Shown here in pieces: positions 34,926 through 45,995 of a stretch of DNA of 64,000 nucleotides (within the stretch, counting starts at the first letter, position 1; each line of letters opens with the position of its first letter). A program made the position numbers and the translations under genes. This DNA is from Trematomus loennbergii. Lineage: Eukaryota > Chordata > Actinopteri > Perciformes > Nototheniidae. The notes beneath the pieces were generated by a model. The model saw only the letters and a list, made by a program, of their open reading frames with translations. It made no database searches and was not told the DNA's origin. The stretch lies in NCBI GenBank assembly GCA_012861695.1, contig JAAOOA010000033.1, positions 25,400,044 to 25,464,043 on the forward strand, read 5' to 3'.

Positions 34926-35580
34926 AGGTCCCATGTCATGCTTTTCCGGTTATTACCCGGACACTGAAGAACGATGCTGTTCCTACTTTGTTTGGACCAG
35001 CGGGAGATTCGGGTACACAACCTGTAAGTATTCATTGTTGTTTGTGTATTTATGATGTTTAAAACAAACAAGGTATCTACCACGACTGTTTAAATGGGTA
35101 AACGTTTTTCGGACTACTACGTTGGGATCGCGGAGAAATGCTCTCCGCCGACCCATTCTCACAGCGTTATAAACCTTTTTCTTACTCAATATCAAGCCAC
35201 ACTTATTGTTTTTACTTCGGCTGTGAGTGTTTGTGTGTGCTCAGGATGAGTTTCGCTTGTTCTCCTGTATCGCCGAGACGCCAACACGGAAAGCCTGTCT
35301 GCTCCTGCAGCAGCTCACACAGCTGCGAGGAGCGATTGCGGGAGATTCCCAGTCGATCGCGAGATGTGTCTAAAAATAGAACAACAATATTCTGTTTTAT
35401 CGTTAATGTCCTATAACATAATCTTCCTGTGCCAGAATAATGCACTTGAACGCATCAAAGCTTTGTGATTGGCCGGCGTGACCCCATGTGTCGGGGCGTG
35501 GCTGGTGGGCAGTGGGCACTAGTTATCTGACGTTGTCCGTGTCAACAGGAGTGACAGTCCGCACACACAAGACCGCAATT
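34926..35580. other. Kolobok-like left terminus and unassigned transposon interior
   Basis: Right after TTAA (34922-34925) the sequence begins AGGTCCCATGTCATGC, close to the termini of the Kolobok-like MITE at 40699. No matching right end was found. A 37-nt segment at 35178-35214 matches 63442-63478 in inverse orientation at 35 of 37 positions. Confidence 0.5.
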
Positions 35581-36020
35581 ATGGCAGAAGCAAAAAAGCC
35601 CAAATATATAATTTACACTGCGAGTGGCAGGATGATTATTTTTGTATCTATTCCAATTCAAAGTCCATCTGTCTCATCTGCAATGCGAGCGTGGCTTTAT
35701 CGAAGAAGGGTAATTTAGGAGCGGCATTTCAAAACAGTGCACAAACGCTACGAGACGGGATTCCCTCCTAATTCTGCCCTACACCCCCAAAAGGTGAGGA
35801 ACCTGAAAGGACAGCTAAATGCACAGCAGTCCATTTTCACCAGGCCCAACAACAAGAGCAAGGCTGCTACCATAGCGTCTTATCGTGTCAGTCACGTTCT
35901 GCCAAACACATGAAGTCTTTCAAAGACGGCAAAGTTGTGAAAGAAGCATTCCTGGAGGCTGCCGACGCGCTTTTTGGGGACAGTAAAAATAACAGTAGCA
36001 TTTCAACAGGTTTTTGATAT
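35581..36020 (+). pseudogene. ZBED/hAT-Charlie-type transposase N-terminal fragment
   Basis: An ATG at 35581 opens a short frame. One frameshift away the plus strand reads the BED finger start with CLICNASVALSKKGN (Cys pair, 35670-35681). After further frame changes it gives FTRPNNKSKAATIASYRVSH and KSFKDGKVVKEAFLEAADAL to about 35985. This is the region following the BED finger in the vertebrate hAT-derived ZBED5/FAM200/GTF2IRD2-type proteins and their parent Charlie transposases. The His pair of the finger is lost in the degraded segment, and the catalytic core is absent. It is a dead transposon gene, not a host ZBED gene. Confidence 0.75.
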
Positions 36021-36689
36021 AATAAAAACTCAAGTTAGATACCGTTATTAATCAGCTGTAAGTTTTTGTTTGTTTGAACTTATTCATTATAATTATTGTA
36101 CAAAATGGTATAAGAATGCAAACTTAAATTGATTATAGTCTATTATCAATTCAGGTTAAGAAACTAGTGTTGCTTGCATCCTATTTTAAAGGCATTTCTT
36201 TGTATACTCTACTAAAATGCAACAAAAAAGGGTTTGATTCTATTAATTGTGTCTTTTTTTATTGCACTTTGGCAGCAGATTCCTGTGTAGCTTCAGATCT
36301 GAGTTGTTTTATGAGTAAGCCTAATTTATACTTTTGTAGCAACACTATTTTTATATAATGGCAAAGAAAGGGTTCAGAGTCTTTTCTTTTTTCCTGTGTC
36401 ATATGTGGCAGCACTGTTCAATGTTTCTTGAAAACATTACTGTAGTATGTGATGTGTGAATAAACTCCAACTCTGTATCAACAACTGTTGTGTAACTTCA
36501 GTTACATACTTGTATGTGTGTAGATTAGAAAGAGGTAATATAAGGATCTGCAGTATTTTATGAAGTATTAATCGTACAAAGGTCAGTTTTATACAAGTAG
36601 AAGTGTGTATTTACCTGGTAGTAGGCTGTCAGTAATGGCTACGCCTCTCTATTTGGACTGGTAGATTTCGGCAGACTGGCAACTTTAAA

Positions 36690-36725
36690 AGTAGCTCTCG
36701 GTTCAAAAAAGGTTGGGCACCCCTG
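36690..36725. mobile_element. hAT-Charlie-like right terminus
   Basis: The sequence GTAGCTCTCGGTTC then GGTTGGGCACCCCTG is the common right end of vertebrate Charlie elements, complement of CAGGGGTGCCCAACC. It is followed by CTTTAAAG (36726-36733), the same octamer that flanks the hAT MITE at 34441-34919. The left partner terminus was not found. Confidence 0.65.
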
Positions 36726-37044
36726 CTTTAAAGAGATGCTGGATGAGAAACCAATGTGAGTTTGGAAAATTGCACAATATAAATCTATTTTAGTATACCT
36801 CAACAATGGAATTATGATGATATGATGAATTATGATAGTAATAGTTTCTTTCACTCGTAGCTCGGGCTGCGGGGGTGCTAGAGACGGAGCATGTTGATGT
36901 GACCTTCCTAGCCGGAGATATGGCCGCATTTTACAATAAACTTCCGTTGGGTCGCTTAAAAACAAATATCGCAAATCGAATTTGCAATCGCAATATTTGT
37001 CGCAATTAGATTTTTTCCCAAAATCGTGCAGCCCTAAACCCCAC

Positions 37045-38159
37045 TACCCAGTAAAAACTGAAGTACTCATATGTGTGTGTGCTCTACATTAACAAAGTGG
37101 ATGTAAAGGTCACTGATCCCTCAGGATGGTAGTTGACTATATTTGAGCAGATTAACTAAAGGTTATGAGATGTTATACTGCTGGAGCTGGAAAATAAGTG
37201 TTCTGGCAGCCTGCGTCTCAGGAGCATATGGAAAATACAAGAAAACAATTTATTTGATTTTAATTTATCAAACTTTAACATTTACAATGTCAATGCTGTA
37301 GGAAAACCATTAGTCTTATCGCTTAAGAAATGTATTATTTTCAGCTCTCAAAAGCCAAGCAAACGTCATCTCGGGTAAAAAGAAGCTAAACTGTGCTGTG
37401 ATTTGTGTGTGACTGCTATAACTCAAAGCCTAGTTACAGACATTAGTACGCGTTCCCTTGTCCTGAATGAAGACAGCAGTTGAGGCTGAAAGTCAACTAA
37501 AAGTGTCAACTATAACAAGAGACTACTACTATGTTGTCCCAGTGTGATTGGACAAATGTGATTACTAGTAATGTATTAAAAGTTATAGAAATCTAAAAGG
37601 ACCAATATATATTTATTTTTTCTACTCTTTGGGACCACTACAACTTTCATCCAAATATAGAATTTGTATTTATGTCATATTTGACGCAGGGCTGTGAAAA
37701 CTGTAATTGGATATTGAGCTCTTGCATCATGAGGTATTTTTGCAGGTTTTATTCTGACTTCAAGCGAGGGGAAAATGTCAGTCATGGCATCTAGACCGCC
37801 TCAAACGGACTTCCACGTAACTTCCTTTAATCTCATTCTGTTCATCAGCACAATGTAAAAGCAGAAGAGCAAACTTTAACCATCAGCTGTCTGCAGCTTT
37901 CCACACTTCACATCCTGCCAACTCTGGTAACAAAGTAAACCCTTCTTTGGCCATTGTGATTATAGCTGGTATTACCCTGCAGATTCCCGACAGCACTTGA
38001 AAGCAACACAAATCCTTCTATGTCCAGTAAGCCTGTGGGGGGGGAGGAGGGGAAAGGTCACCGAGACAATCTCCCATCCTGAGGAAGTGAAGTCCATCCA
38101 TCTGTCCGCCGCAGTGTCTTCTCTGAGTTTTATATTTGTTTTTTCATCCTCTCTCAGTC
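37045..38159. other. Unassigned sequence
   Basis: No element termini or coding exon recognised. Confidence 0.4.
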
Positions 38160-38171
38160 CACACACACACA

Positions 38172-38202
<31 letters not shown>

Positions 38203-38217
38203 CACCACACACACACA

Positions 38218-38268
<51 letters not shown>

Positions 38269-38277
38269 ACACACACA
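38160..38277. repeat. Imperfect (CA)n microsatellite
   Basis: CA repeats with several CACCACA interruptions. Confidence 0.95.
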
Positions 38278-39082
38278 GTGTCTGCTCCTCCTCACCTCCA
38301 CAAACACTTCCCTCCACTTCAGTTCTGCACCGTCACACAACAATTAAAGTGTCTCGTTAACAGCTGCTACAGATTAACCGAGTATCGCTTCTGAATGGAG
38401 TGTTTTCCAGAGACTAATCCTCTGCAATCCCCCTTTAAAACGGCGGGAACATGATAAAACAGACACCACTTCATCCATGTGTGTCTCTGCACACCATGGG
38501 CGGTTATGGGGGGAGGGACAACGTGATTTTCATTTGAATAACTTGTAACAATGACCTTTGAGCCCCCTGTGGCCCCCCTCCAAAATAAAAGCTTATAATT
38601 ATAATAAAATGTTAGGTAGCATTGTGCTGTAACTAGCTAAAGTTAGCTGGAATGCTTTTTGTTTTTCATAATGTCATTTAATACATTTGAACTACTAAAA
38701 CAAATTCTGTTACTAAAGAAAATCACAAATGATGGTATGTTATGTTTTTTCGTGCGCTATGACAGAACTAAACATTTTAAAATGTTAAACACTGTCTTTG
38801 TCTCTTTTGTCCCGCATTAAATGTGCCTCTCTAATAAAACAACTACTACTGCAATACTACATGGTACAAGTGTTTGTCTACTGCTTTAAAATAAAACCTC
38901 TCCACCAGTTCAACATTTGCTCAAAGATTGTAGCTCAACCCTGTGAGAGACTTTATGAATCACCATAACAACCTAATGAGACGTCCATCATCATCATCTC
39001 TGACCCCTCCATGTTGAACAGTGAATATGAATTGTTACCATCTGATATACAGATACAGGGTCCCGGGATTCAATAAAGTCAC
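38278..39082. other. Unassigned sequence
   Basis: The 38494-38600 stretch (GGGCGGTTATGGGG and CCCCTGTGGCCCCCCTCC) resembles ends of degraded DNA transposons, but no pairing was established. Confidence 0.35.
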
Positions 39083-39090
39083 ACTGAAGC

Positions 39091-40546
39091 AGTGTGCGAA
39101 AAAGTACCCGTCCCACCGCCCGGGACGTGTTATTTACAATGTCGGACAAGTAGATCTTTCAATTGACTTGTCCAGCGGACAAGTGACGTTTTTAGCCCTC
39201 ATTTATTGACAAATTATTGATAAACTCAGTTTACAAAATGCAGAACTCATTCGCAAATTGTCCGTGTCCGCCATTGTTCGTTTAGAAATGTTAGTTTCGG
39301 TTCTGCTTGTCGATTCCTAAGGAAATGCATCTCGCCGCTTTCTGTACTGTTAGACGGGGGCGGGGCAGTGCGGGAAGTGTAGCACAGTGGCAGGGTTGGG
39401 AAGCAAAACTCGGTTCCGAGTAGGAACAAATAACAATTGTCCGGTACCGGGATTAATAAGAGTTGTGAGGACAGGAGGCCGAGCCCCGCGGACCGCTCTC
39501 TCTCTTGCTCCGGATCATCTGATCGCTGCACGGTGCAGTTCAGCGTCTCTCTCTCTCCCTCTCTCTTTCTACACACAGCGGACCCGCTGCCCGTTTAACA
39601 GCCTAATCTTTGTCAAACTTTCTTATGTTCTTTCTTTAACACGTAATGAAGGTTATTAAGCGTTTTAGCTCCTATGTTGTTAATATTGACGCCATTTCCT
39701 TTATGAAGTAAATCAGCCTCCCTGTCTGTGTCCTCGCGCTGTCCTCACATCCCCCGACCCCCAGACTCGGAGGAGCACAGGGATGTCAGTATTGTTTATG
39801 AAGCAGGGTATAGAAAATACATTATTGAAATGAAAATAGTATTTATTTACTTTTACAAACAGTGAGCAGCTGGGCAGCTGCAGCATGTGTATTGCAGGAC
39901 ATGTGTAAGCATGCAAGCGTCTTTGAGTTGTAGAAAAGCGCTAGGCCTATAGGCTATAAATATAATGTATTATTATTATTATTAGGCCTATGTGTTGGAC
40001 ATGTGTGGTTGGACTCTGTCTCACAGGCAGGTTGCAGTGTAACATCAGAGGAGACTGGGCCAATTGTACATTCTCAAACTGCACCACATAGAACTAACTA
40101 AACAATGCAGAGATTATTTTTATATAATTGTATTCAATAACCGTAAGAAATTAAACAGTATGAAGTGATTTCTAAATAGGAATACAGATTTGACTTAATG
40201 TTTTCATAAATATGTTTTTCTCCCAGTTTGTCATGGGACTTATTTTTACCCTCTCAAAGAACCGGAATCGAGAACCGAAAATAACCGGAATCGAAAAGCA
40301 GAACCGGAATCGTTAAAATCCAAACTATACCCAACCCTATGTGTGATGCAGTAAAATCTTACCGCTCACTTACGTTAGCGGTGACGTAAAAATCGTGGGG
40401 AAAAGTAAAATACGTTGGCGAAGAAGAAGATTCCAGTGGCCCCAATTTTTGTCCATTCTGGACAAGTGAAAAATGTATTCGGACAAGTAAATTGCCAAAC
40501 TCACTTGTCCATGGACAAGTACTCTCTAAAACTTTTTCTCACACTG
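39091..40546. mobile_element. Non-autonomous hAT (AGTGTGMGAAAAAG termini)
   Basis: The left end is AGTGTGCGAAAAAGTA, and the right end CTTTTTCTCACACTG is its inverted complement. The 8-bp duplication ACTGAAGC is exact (39083-39090 and 40547-40554). Subterminal GGACAAGT/ACTTGTCC motifs recur near both ends, including an 18-bp perfect palindrome, ACTTGTCCATGGACAAGT, at 40503-40520. Another hAT-like element occupies 39391-40339. Confidence 0.85.
39391..40339. mobile_element. hAT-like element nested in the previous one
   Basis: The left terminus CAGGGTTGGG and the right terminus TACCCAACCCTA are inverted. Subterminal CGGTTCCG/CCGGAATCG motifs cluster at both ends. No exact 8-bp duplication was found, so the right or left edge may be altered. 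No transposase is seen. Confidence 0.65.
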
Positions 40547-40899
40547 ACTGAAGCTCTCCTTTGTGCACCAGTCAGTCCCAACATTAAATACAGAGCTTAA
40601 TCCCAGGTCTAATGTACGACAGAGATTCTTTGAGCAAGTTTCTCTTCAGTGATCCTGATGCTACACTATGTTCAATGTTTCCTTGTATCGAGTCTTAAAG
40701 GGGACCTATCATGCAAAATGCACTTTTTGATGTCTTTTATACATAAATATGTGTCCCCGGTGTGTCAGGAGACTCATGCAGTGTCAGAAAATAAAACCCT
40801 CTCTTTTCCTCCGTACCCAAATCTCTAAAAACGGTGCTACAACGGAGCTGATCCAGATCTTTTCAGTTTAAAAAGAAAAAAGCTTTATTTTTATTATTT

Positions 40900-41010
40900 T
40901 TATTCAGCCTTTATTTATACAGGTGAAAATCTCATTGAGACACAGGGTCTCATTCTCAAGAGAGACCTGTTTATACCCAGAATCAGCACTTTAGTAACAG
41001 GAAGAGAAAT
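40900..41010 (-). mobile_element. Short LINE/SINE 3' tail, minus strand
   Basis: The minus strand carries CAGGTCTCTCTTGAGAATGA, a CTCAATGAGATTTT stretch, and then TATAAATAAAGGCTGAATAA. This is the same 3' end type as the LINE at 2290-2400. Boundaries are approximate. Confidence 0.65.
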
Positions 41011-41033
41011 AGAGGCATATGAGGCATGGCTAG

Positions 41034-41618
41034 TAGTGATGTGTCGGTCGCTAACGAGCCGATTCTTTTGAACGGCTCTTTGGTACGAACGAGGGGAACC
41101 GAGTCGTACTTGGTGAGAGCCGTTCTTGTTATCGTTCAATCGTTGGTCCGCACTCACTGCCTGCCAAAATCCCCGCCTTTTAAAAAGCTTGATTTTGTTC
41201 CCCAAACGTATTCTGTGAAGACCCGCCCCTACTCTGATTGGTAGGTTTCAGCACGAGGAGTGAGATGGGGTGGGTCTTAACGGAATACGCGCGAGAGAGA
41301 AGTCATAACAAGTGGTACAGGACAGGTAGACGACGTGTTTTTCGGATGGAAAATGAGCCAAACGCGAAAACGCAGCAGCATTTGGATTCACTTCAACCAA
41401 AACCCAGACAGTGATATTTGTAAAGGCAAAATATCCTTTAAGCAGGGTCAACAAATAATCTCCATCGCCACTTAATTATCATTATGACTGGTGATTATTT
41501 TGCAGATAAACCTAGTAACCCCACCCCCTTTAAAAAAACGGCTCTTTTGAACGGCTCTTTGAAAGGAACGGAGCCATAAAATCTGGCTCCCTTCAAAGAG
41601 CCATAATTCCCATCACTA
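41034..41618. mobile_element. hAT MITE (TAGTGATG termini)
   Basis: The left terminus TAGTGATG and right terminus CATCACTA have an exact 8-bp duplication ATGGCTAG (41026-41033 and 41619-41626). Subterminal GAACGGCTCTTT/AAAGAGCC motifs occur at both ends. The 585-bp element has no transposase. TAGTGATGGGAA-type ends are common in fish hAT elements. Confidence 0.9.
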
Positions 41619-41744
41619 ATGGCTAGAATGGGTGATCTGTTTGGTTTTTTGACCAAAACACCTCATTGACATGTTTTTTATATTTTTTGTATATATCTGA
41701 GACCTATGCTATTGCCTAAAAATAGCATGATAGGTGCCCTTTAA

Positions 41745-41971
41745 TATGTGTCTGTGATGCAAGTCACATTTCGCACTTGATCAGATAATTAAAGTATTAT
41801 CGTATCATACCGTTACTGTCCCCAGCATGCCCCCAAACTAAAGTCGGTCTAGTCCCGCCACTGCTGCACACACCAAACACTGCAATTACAAAAACCTGCA
41901 GGCAGAAGCTGAAGTTTGAGGAGAGAATAGAGAAGGACAGAAAAGCTCTGACAAGAGAAAAATGGACTCAC
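41745..41971. other. Start of the presumed IgLON first intron
   Basis: The donor GTGAGT (minus strand, 41971-41966) opens the intron. Nothing else was recognised in this stretch. Confidence 0.55.
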
Positions 41972-42144
41972 CTGAGGAAGACGGTCTCTCCCTGCCGGAC
42001 CGTGATGTTGTCCATCACTTTGTTGTCGGAATGAGAGTCCCCTTGGCTGTGGACCGGCAACCCTGCAGGCACAAGAAGCAACATCCTCAGAGAAAGAAGA
42101 AATGTGCGTTTTGAAAGAGCGAAAAAGTATCCCCGGACAGACAT
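41972..42144 (-). CDS. First coding exon of an IgLON-family cell-adhesion gene (OPCML/NTM/LSAMP-like)
   Basis: The ATG at 42144-42142 (A at -3) opens 57 codons plus 2 nt. The product begins MSVRGYFFALSKRTF. A hydrophobic signal core (FLLSLRMLLLVPAG) leads to LPVHSQG, a plausible signal-peptide end. The mature start closes with MDNITVRQGETVFLR, the conserved opening strand of IgLON Ig domain 1 (DNxTVRQGExxxLRC). The exon ends CTCAG with donor GTGAGT, phase 2, so the next exon should complete Arg and begin with Cys. Known IgLONs are GPI-anchored neuronal adhesion proteins with three Ig domains and a very distant second exon. The GYxF...SLRxLxLVPxG pattern resembles OPCML/NTM more than NEGR1. 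The exact paralogue is inference. No other exon of the gene is visible. Confidence 0.85.
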
Positions 42145-42420
42145 CGTCTCCAGTCAAAAGGTGTAGAATAAAATCCCTCAGCGAGACAATGAGTCAGTGC
42201 GCACCGCGCGCTCCTGCAGATTACTCAATCCGGTTCATTAGTCCTAATCCCGGGGTGCTGTGCAGGTTCCCGCGGTGTGCCGGGAGGAGAGACCCTGTCA
42301 CTGCATGGCCAAACACACACTCTTTACTGTGTGCGTTTATAAGAAAGAATAAAGAATAGACCCCTCCTTTCTGACGGTCCCGCGCGGCTGCCTGATATTT
42401 TACCAAGTTCTATGAAGTCA
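42145..42420 (-). promoter_or_regulatory. Putative 5' UTR and proximal promoter of the IgLON exon
   Basis: The stretch upstream of the ATG is richer in CpG than its surroundings (GCACCGCGCG at 42199-42208, CCCGCGCGGC at 42380-42389). A TATA-like CTTATAAACG on the minus strand (about 42334-42343) lies 190-200 nt upstream of the ATG. No transcript start can be proven from sequence alone. Confidence 0.4.
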
Positions 42421-45400
42421 TGACAACAAGCTACAAGCACACAGTGTTTCGCATTTAAAAACTGCAGCCTGAATATGGAACAACACAAATCCGCTAGTGA
42501 TATTCAGAGGAGAAGAGAGGTGTCAGCCTGTCAGCAGTTCTGTCTGGAGGAGCGCTTCCCGTCTATGACCTCACAGAGGACAGGTGGAGATGGTGAGAGC
42601 ACAATGAAATCACACATGCACCCCCATAAGAGAAAAAACATTAGATTTATACCGTAGGACTTTACAGAGTTTAGTGGATTATTGGATGTTTAACCGCCTG
42701 CTTCGGGTACCTAAACATGAATTGGATAATTATTGTTGAACATTGACTTTTATCTCGTATTTTGAATTATATTCATAGACTAAAATCCCCCTGGTGTTGT
42801 TGACCATTGTTTTATATCATAAACATATTCGTAGACTTATTACTGCAGATATTAAATGGCCTAGAAGCACTGCCTCTATCTCCATGTCATTTTCATTATC
42901 AATAACAGCAAACATTTGAAAAGCTGAAAACAGCTATTAGCATTTTTTGCTTAACACATGATTTGACCGGACCATAAGATATAAATGGTTGCTGACTCAT
43001 TTTTGTTGATGAACTGAGTGATCGACTGATTATTGCAGCTTTAATTCAGTAGGTCAACTGCTTTTCAACATAGACAAACGTAATTTTTGTAAAACAAATT
43101 AAAAAAGGAGATTATTATAGTCACATGTGAAAAGTGAAAAGTGAAACTAATAATAAGTAATTGAACACATCCTTGCTAAACGTATTAAAATAAGGCTTGT
43201 AGCCTTGCTCGGTCTGGGAGGGACAGTAGCTTTTGGTGACTTTAAAGAAAAACATTTCTTCCAACCTCCAAGTAGCTGCAAGTCTGCATTAGGATGTATC
43301 TTTATATTGCAATAAATAATTGTCTCAATGCCATTTTAGGACAGTGACAATACGAGATTACGACAATAATACATAAGCACTGTAATAATTCCGTTAACTT
43401 AGTTTTCAGCCAAATCACAATCTTTTCCTATACATAACCTATAGTTATTCTCCCTAATTTAACCAAGTATTCCACACAGTCATTTTAACCAAAACCACAT
43501 ATTTTCGTTAACCTAACCAAGTATTGTGTTGCCTAAACCTTACCAACCAACCTTCTAAGAAGTGTATTTAGAAAAATGCTTTAACGTATGTATATTAGTT
43601 GACATGTGTAGGAAAATGCAAAAACATTAGGCTAAATAATACATAATCTGCACTAGTTTATTCTACTCTATTCTCTGTTTCTTCTTGCACTATTTGTATT
43701 TTGTTTTAATTTTTAGTATAGTTTTTCATTGCCATATCTACACTGTAGCTACTGTGCATAAAAAAGACTTTGAATCTTTGGAACCTTTGAATAGAAAATC
43801 ATACAAACTGTTTTTCATGGTGACATTGCCACTGGGTTATTGTCACATATACTTCTCTAAAGATTCTACTAGAATCTTTGAACTGGTTTATGTAATGCTG
43901 ATGCCTGACCTCCATGAGACAGATCCTGCTCACTGACAGGATGAGAGATGAGCAGCCCAGCAGAGCTCCACCTTCAACACCTCGCTGTGGAGGGCCGGCT
44001 CATGTGTTTATGTCATGGCCTCTTAATGGAAAATCATATTTTATTCAAATGAAAATTCTGTATATCTAATCTTTCAGAAATGTTTTATTATCTTCAGAAA
44101 TATACTGTAGTAATATGGACTGGTTTTCCTGATATTATAACTAACATTACATGCCAAGTATGCATGTTTGAGTTGTCTTAACATGATAACATGACTGTAT
44201 GTACACACATGTCAAAAAGAGTTGTGTGGACAGGTGCCCTGTATGCAAATGTAAAATATGATATACAGAACTGCTGGAGTTTAGAAGAAGAATCGGAGGA
44301 TGAAACCCTCTTTATTGGTCACACATACCTGAACACAGCACACACAGTGACATTTGTTCTCTGCTTTTTACCCATCCTAGTACTAGGAGCTTGTTTCAGG
44401 GACTATACGAAACAAAACTGACTTTACCGAGGGAGTTTTCTGATTCCTGTACATAACACATTTTAGCACCTAGCATCCTCCTCATGCCTGGAGTGACCTC
44501 AGTGGCAGCTGTTTAGTGCTATATGTCTTACACTAATTGTTCTTTAAAAGGCCTTCACCCGTCTTCATATAAATAAAAAGCTTTTTTTCATGGATAATTG
44601 TTTGGCAGGTGTGTTTGAAAAGCACAGGTGTAACTTAACAAATAAAAGATGGATGAATTCCATTTAGCGGCTTCAGTTTCAGTCCTGGTTTTGTTCATGC
44701 TGGAAGACTGGATCATGACAGAAGCATCATTTATGTGAATTGTACCACCTGTGCCTTTCCTACTATGACAAATCAAGAAGCCTGTTTTGGGGAAAGGCAT
44801 ATGTTGACATTGTTCATTCTTCCAAAAGAAGTTGAGTCATGTTTAAACAGGTTTCCTGAATGCATAGCTCAGTGTTTGTCAGTGTTTGTTTCTGAAAATA
44901 ACAAAAATGCTTATATGTTGAAGACCTTAGAAAAAGTAATAATGTGTATTCTTAGGGTATGTGAGTTATGCATGCTACTATAGATGAGCACTGAGTCAAC
45001 ACTGATAGATGAATTTCTTATAAAATAAACATACAGTAAGTTAAAGTGTTGAATTGAAGCAGTCATTACTTTCAGAGGCTCTGTGAAAGAATGGCATAAC
45101 CCAAGATGTTTCTATGAGATTAGAATAAACAGCCTATTAATACCAGCACACAATAATATGTTTTTATTTGTTTATTGTCATTGTCACTAAAGCATTGGCA
45201 CACTTTCTGGACAGAGACAACTTTTCTTGAGACAAACAAGTTATATAGGTATGCTACATTTTACATTGACCAAAGGTGTTAGTAGAAATATGTATTTAAT
45301 GTTCCCTAATGACCTTTCCTTGTCATAACCGCTCCAGATGATGCATTCTATATCCATTCAGAATGGAAATGAGATACTTTAAATTAAATCACCTGTTACA

Positions 45401-45934
45401 GAGGTGATGTTTGTATTGTTGACTGATAGTAAGGTGATATATAAAAGTGTGGAAGGGTGGAAATACTGCCTCTCTAATAATCACCAAAATCCATGCTCGA
45501 TTGGTTTAGCCTAATTGTTGTAGGTTGCTGAGAAAAGTCAGCATGCAATTATTCAGCCCTGTGATCACAACAGCTAGTGCTTTCACTCCTTTATTTCCAG
45601 CAGTCCCCAGTGCCTTTCAGTACCCAGCATTTGCCTCTCAGCACTTTTACCTCAGTTTGTCACACTGTAGAGCGCAGGTAATGAAGTCATACAAATGTAA
45701 ATCACAACAGCTGCAATCAAAAAACATATTATTGGTGAACATGCCATTTTAAATGCTCTACAGTTTTTATTATTTGACTGTTGTTAAAATCTAAAATAAT
45801 GTATTTTATGATTCCTAATCCTCTGGTTGAGGTCTCCACTCAGTGGAAATGATAATACGTTTTAATTTGTTTAATTCCCAAGGTCAACTGCAGACTCACA
45901 ACGTGAACACATTTCATCGTCATTCAGTTTATTG

Positions 45935-45995
45935 GGCTATCTCATATCTTTTGCCCACTTGGGGGATTAATAAAGGTTCATCTTCTTCTTCTTCT
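45935..45995 (+). mobile_element. Short RTE-like LINE 3' tail
   Basis: CTTGGGGGATTAATAAAGGT followed by a (TTC)n-type tail is a typical fish RTE/Rex3 3' end. Only the tail remains. Confidence 0.55.

Larger units (their letters stand above)
34023..37036. mobile_element. hAT element (TAGGGCTG family), about 3 kb, with nested insertions
   Basis: The left end is TAGGGCTGAACGATAAATTG and the right end AAAATCGTGCAGCCCTA. The flanking 8-bp duplication AACCCCAC is exact (34015-34022 and 37037-37044). AATCGC/GCGATT-type subterminal repeats lie near both ends. The interior holds a second hAT (34441-34919), a Kolobok-like left end (34926), a ZBED transposase remnant and a Charlie-like right terminus (to 36725). 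Confidence 0.88.
40699..41740. mobile_element. Kolobok/T2-like MITE carrying two insertions
   Basis: TTAA flanks both ends (40695-40698 and 41741-41744). The termini AGGGGACCTATCATGC and GCATGATAGGTGCCCT match at 15 of 16 positions when inverted. A LINE/SINE tail (about 40900-41000) and a hAT MITE (41034-41618) are inserted inside. Without them the element is about 300 bp. Related ends occur at 5262 and 47802. Confidence 0.82.

Noticed and set aside
35581..36020. Host ZBED gene
   Set aside because: Several frame breaks and no catalytic or C-terminal part, and it lies inside a transposon nest. It is a dead hAT transposase.
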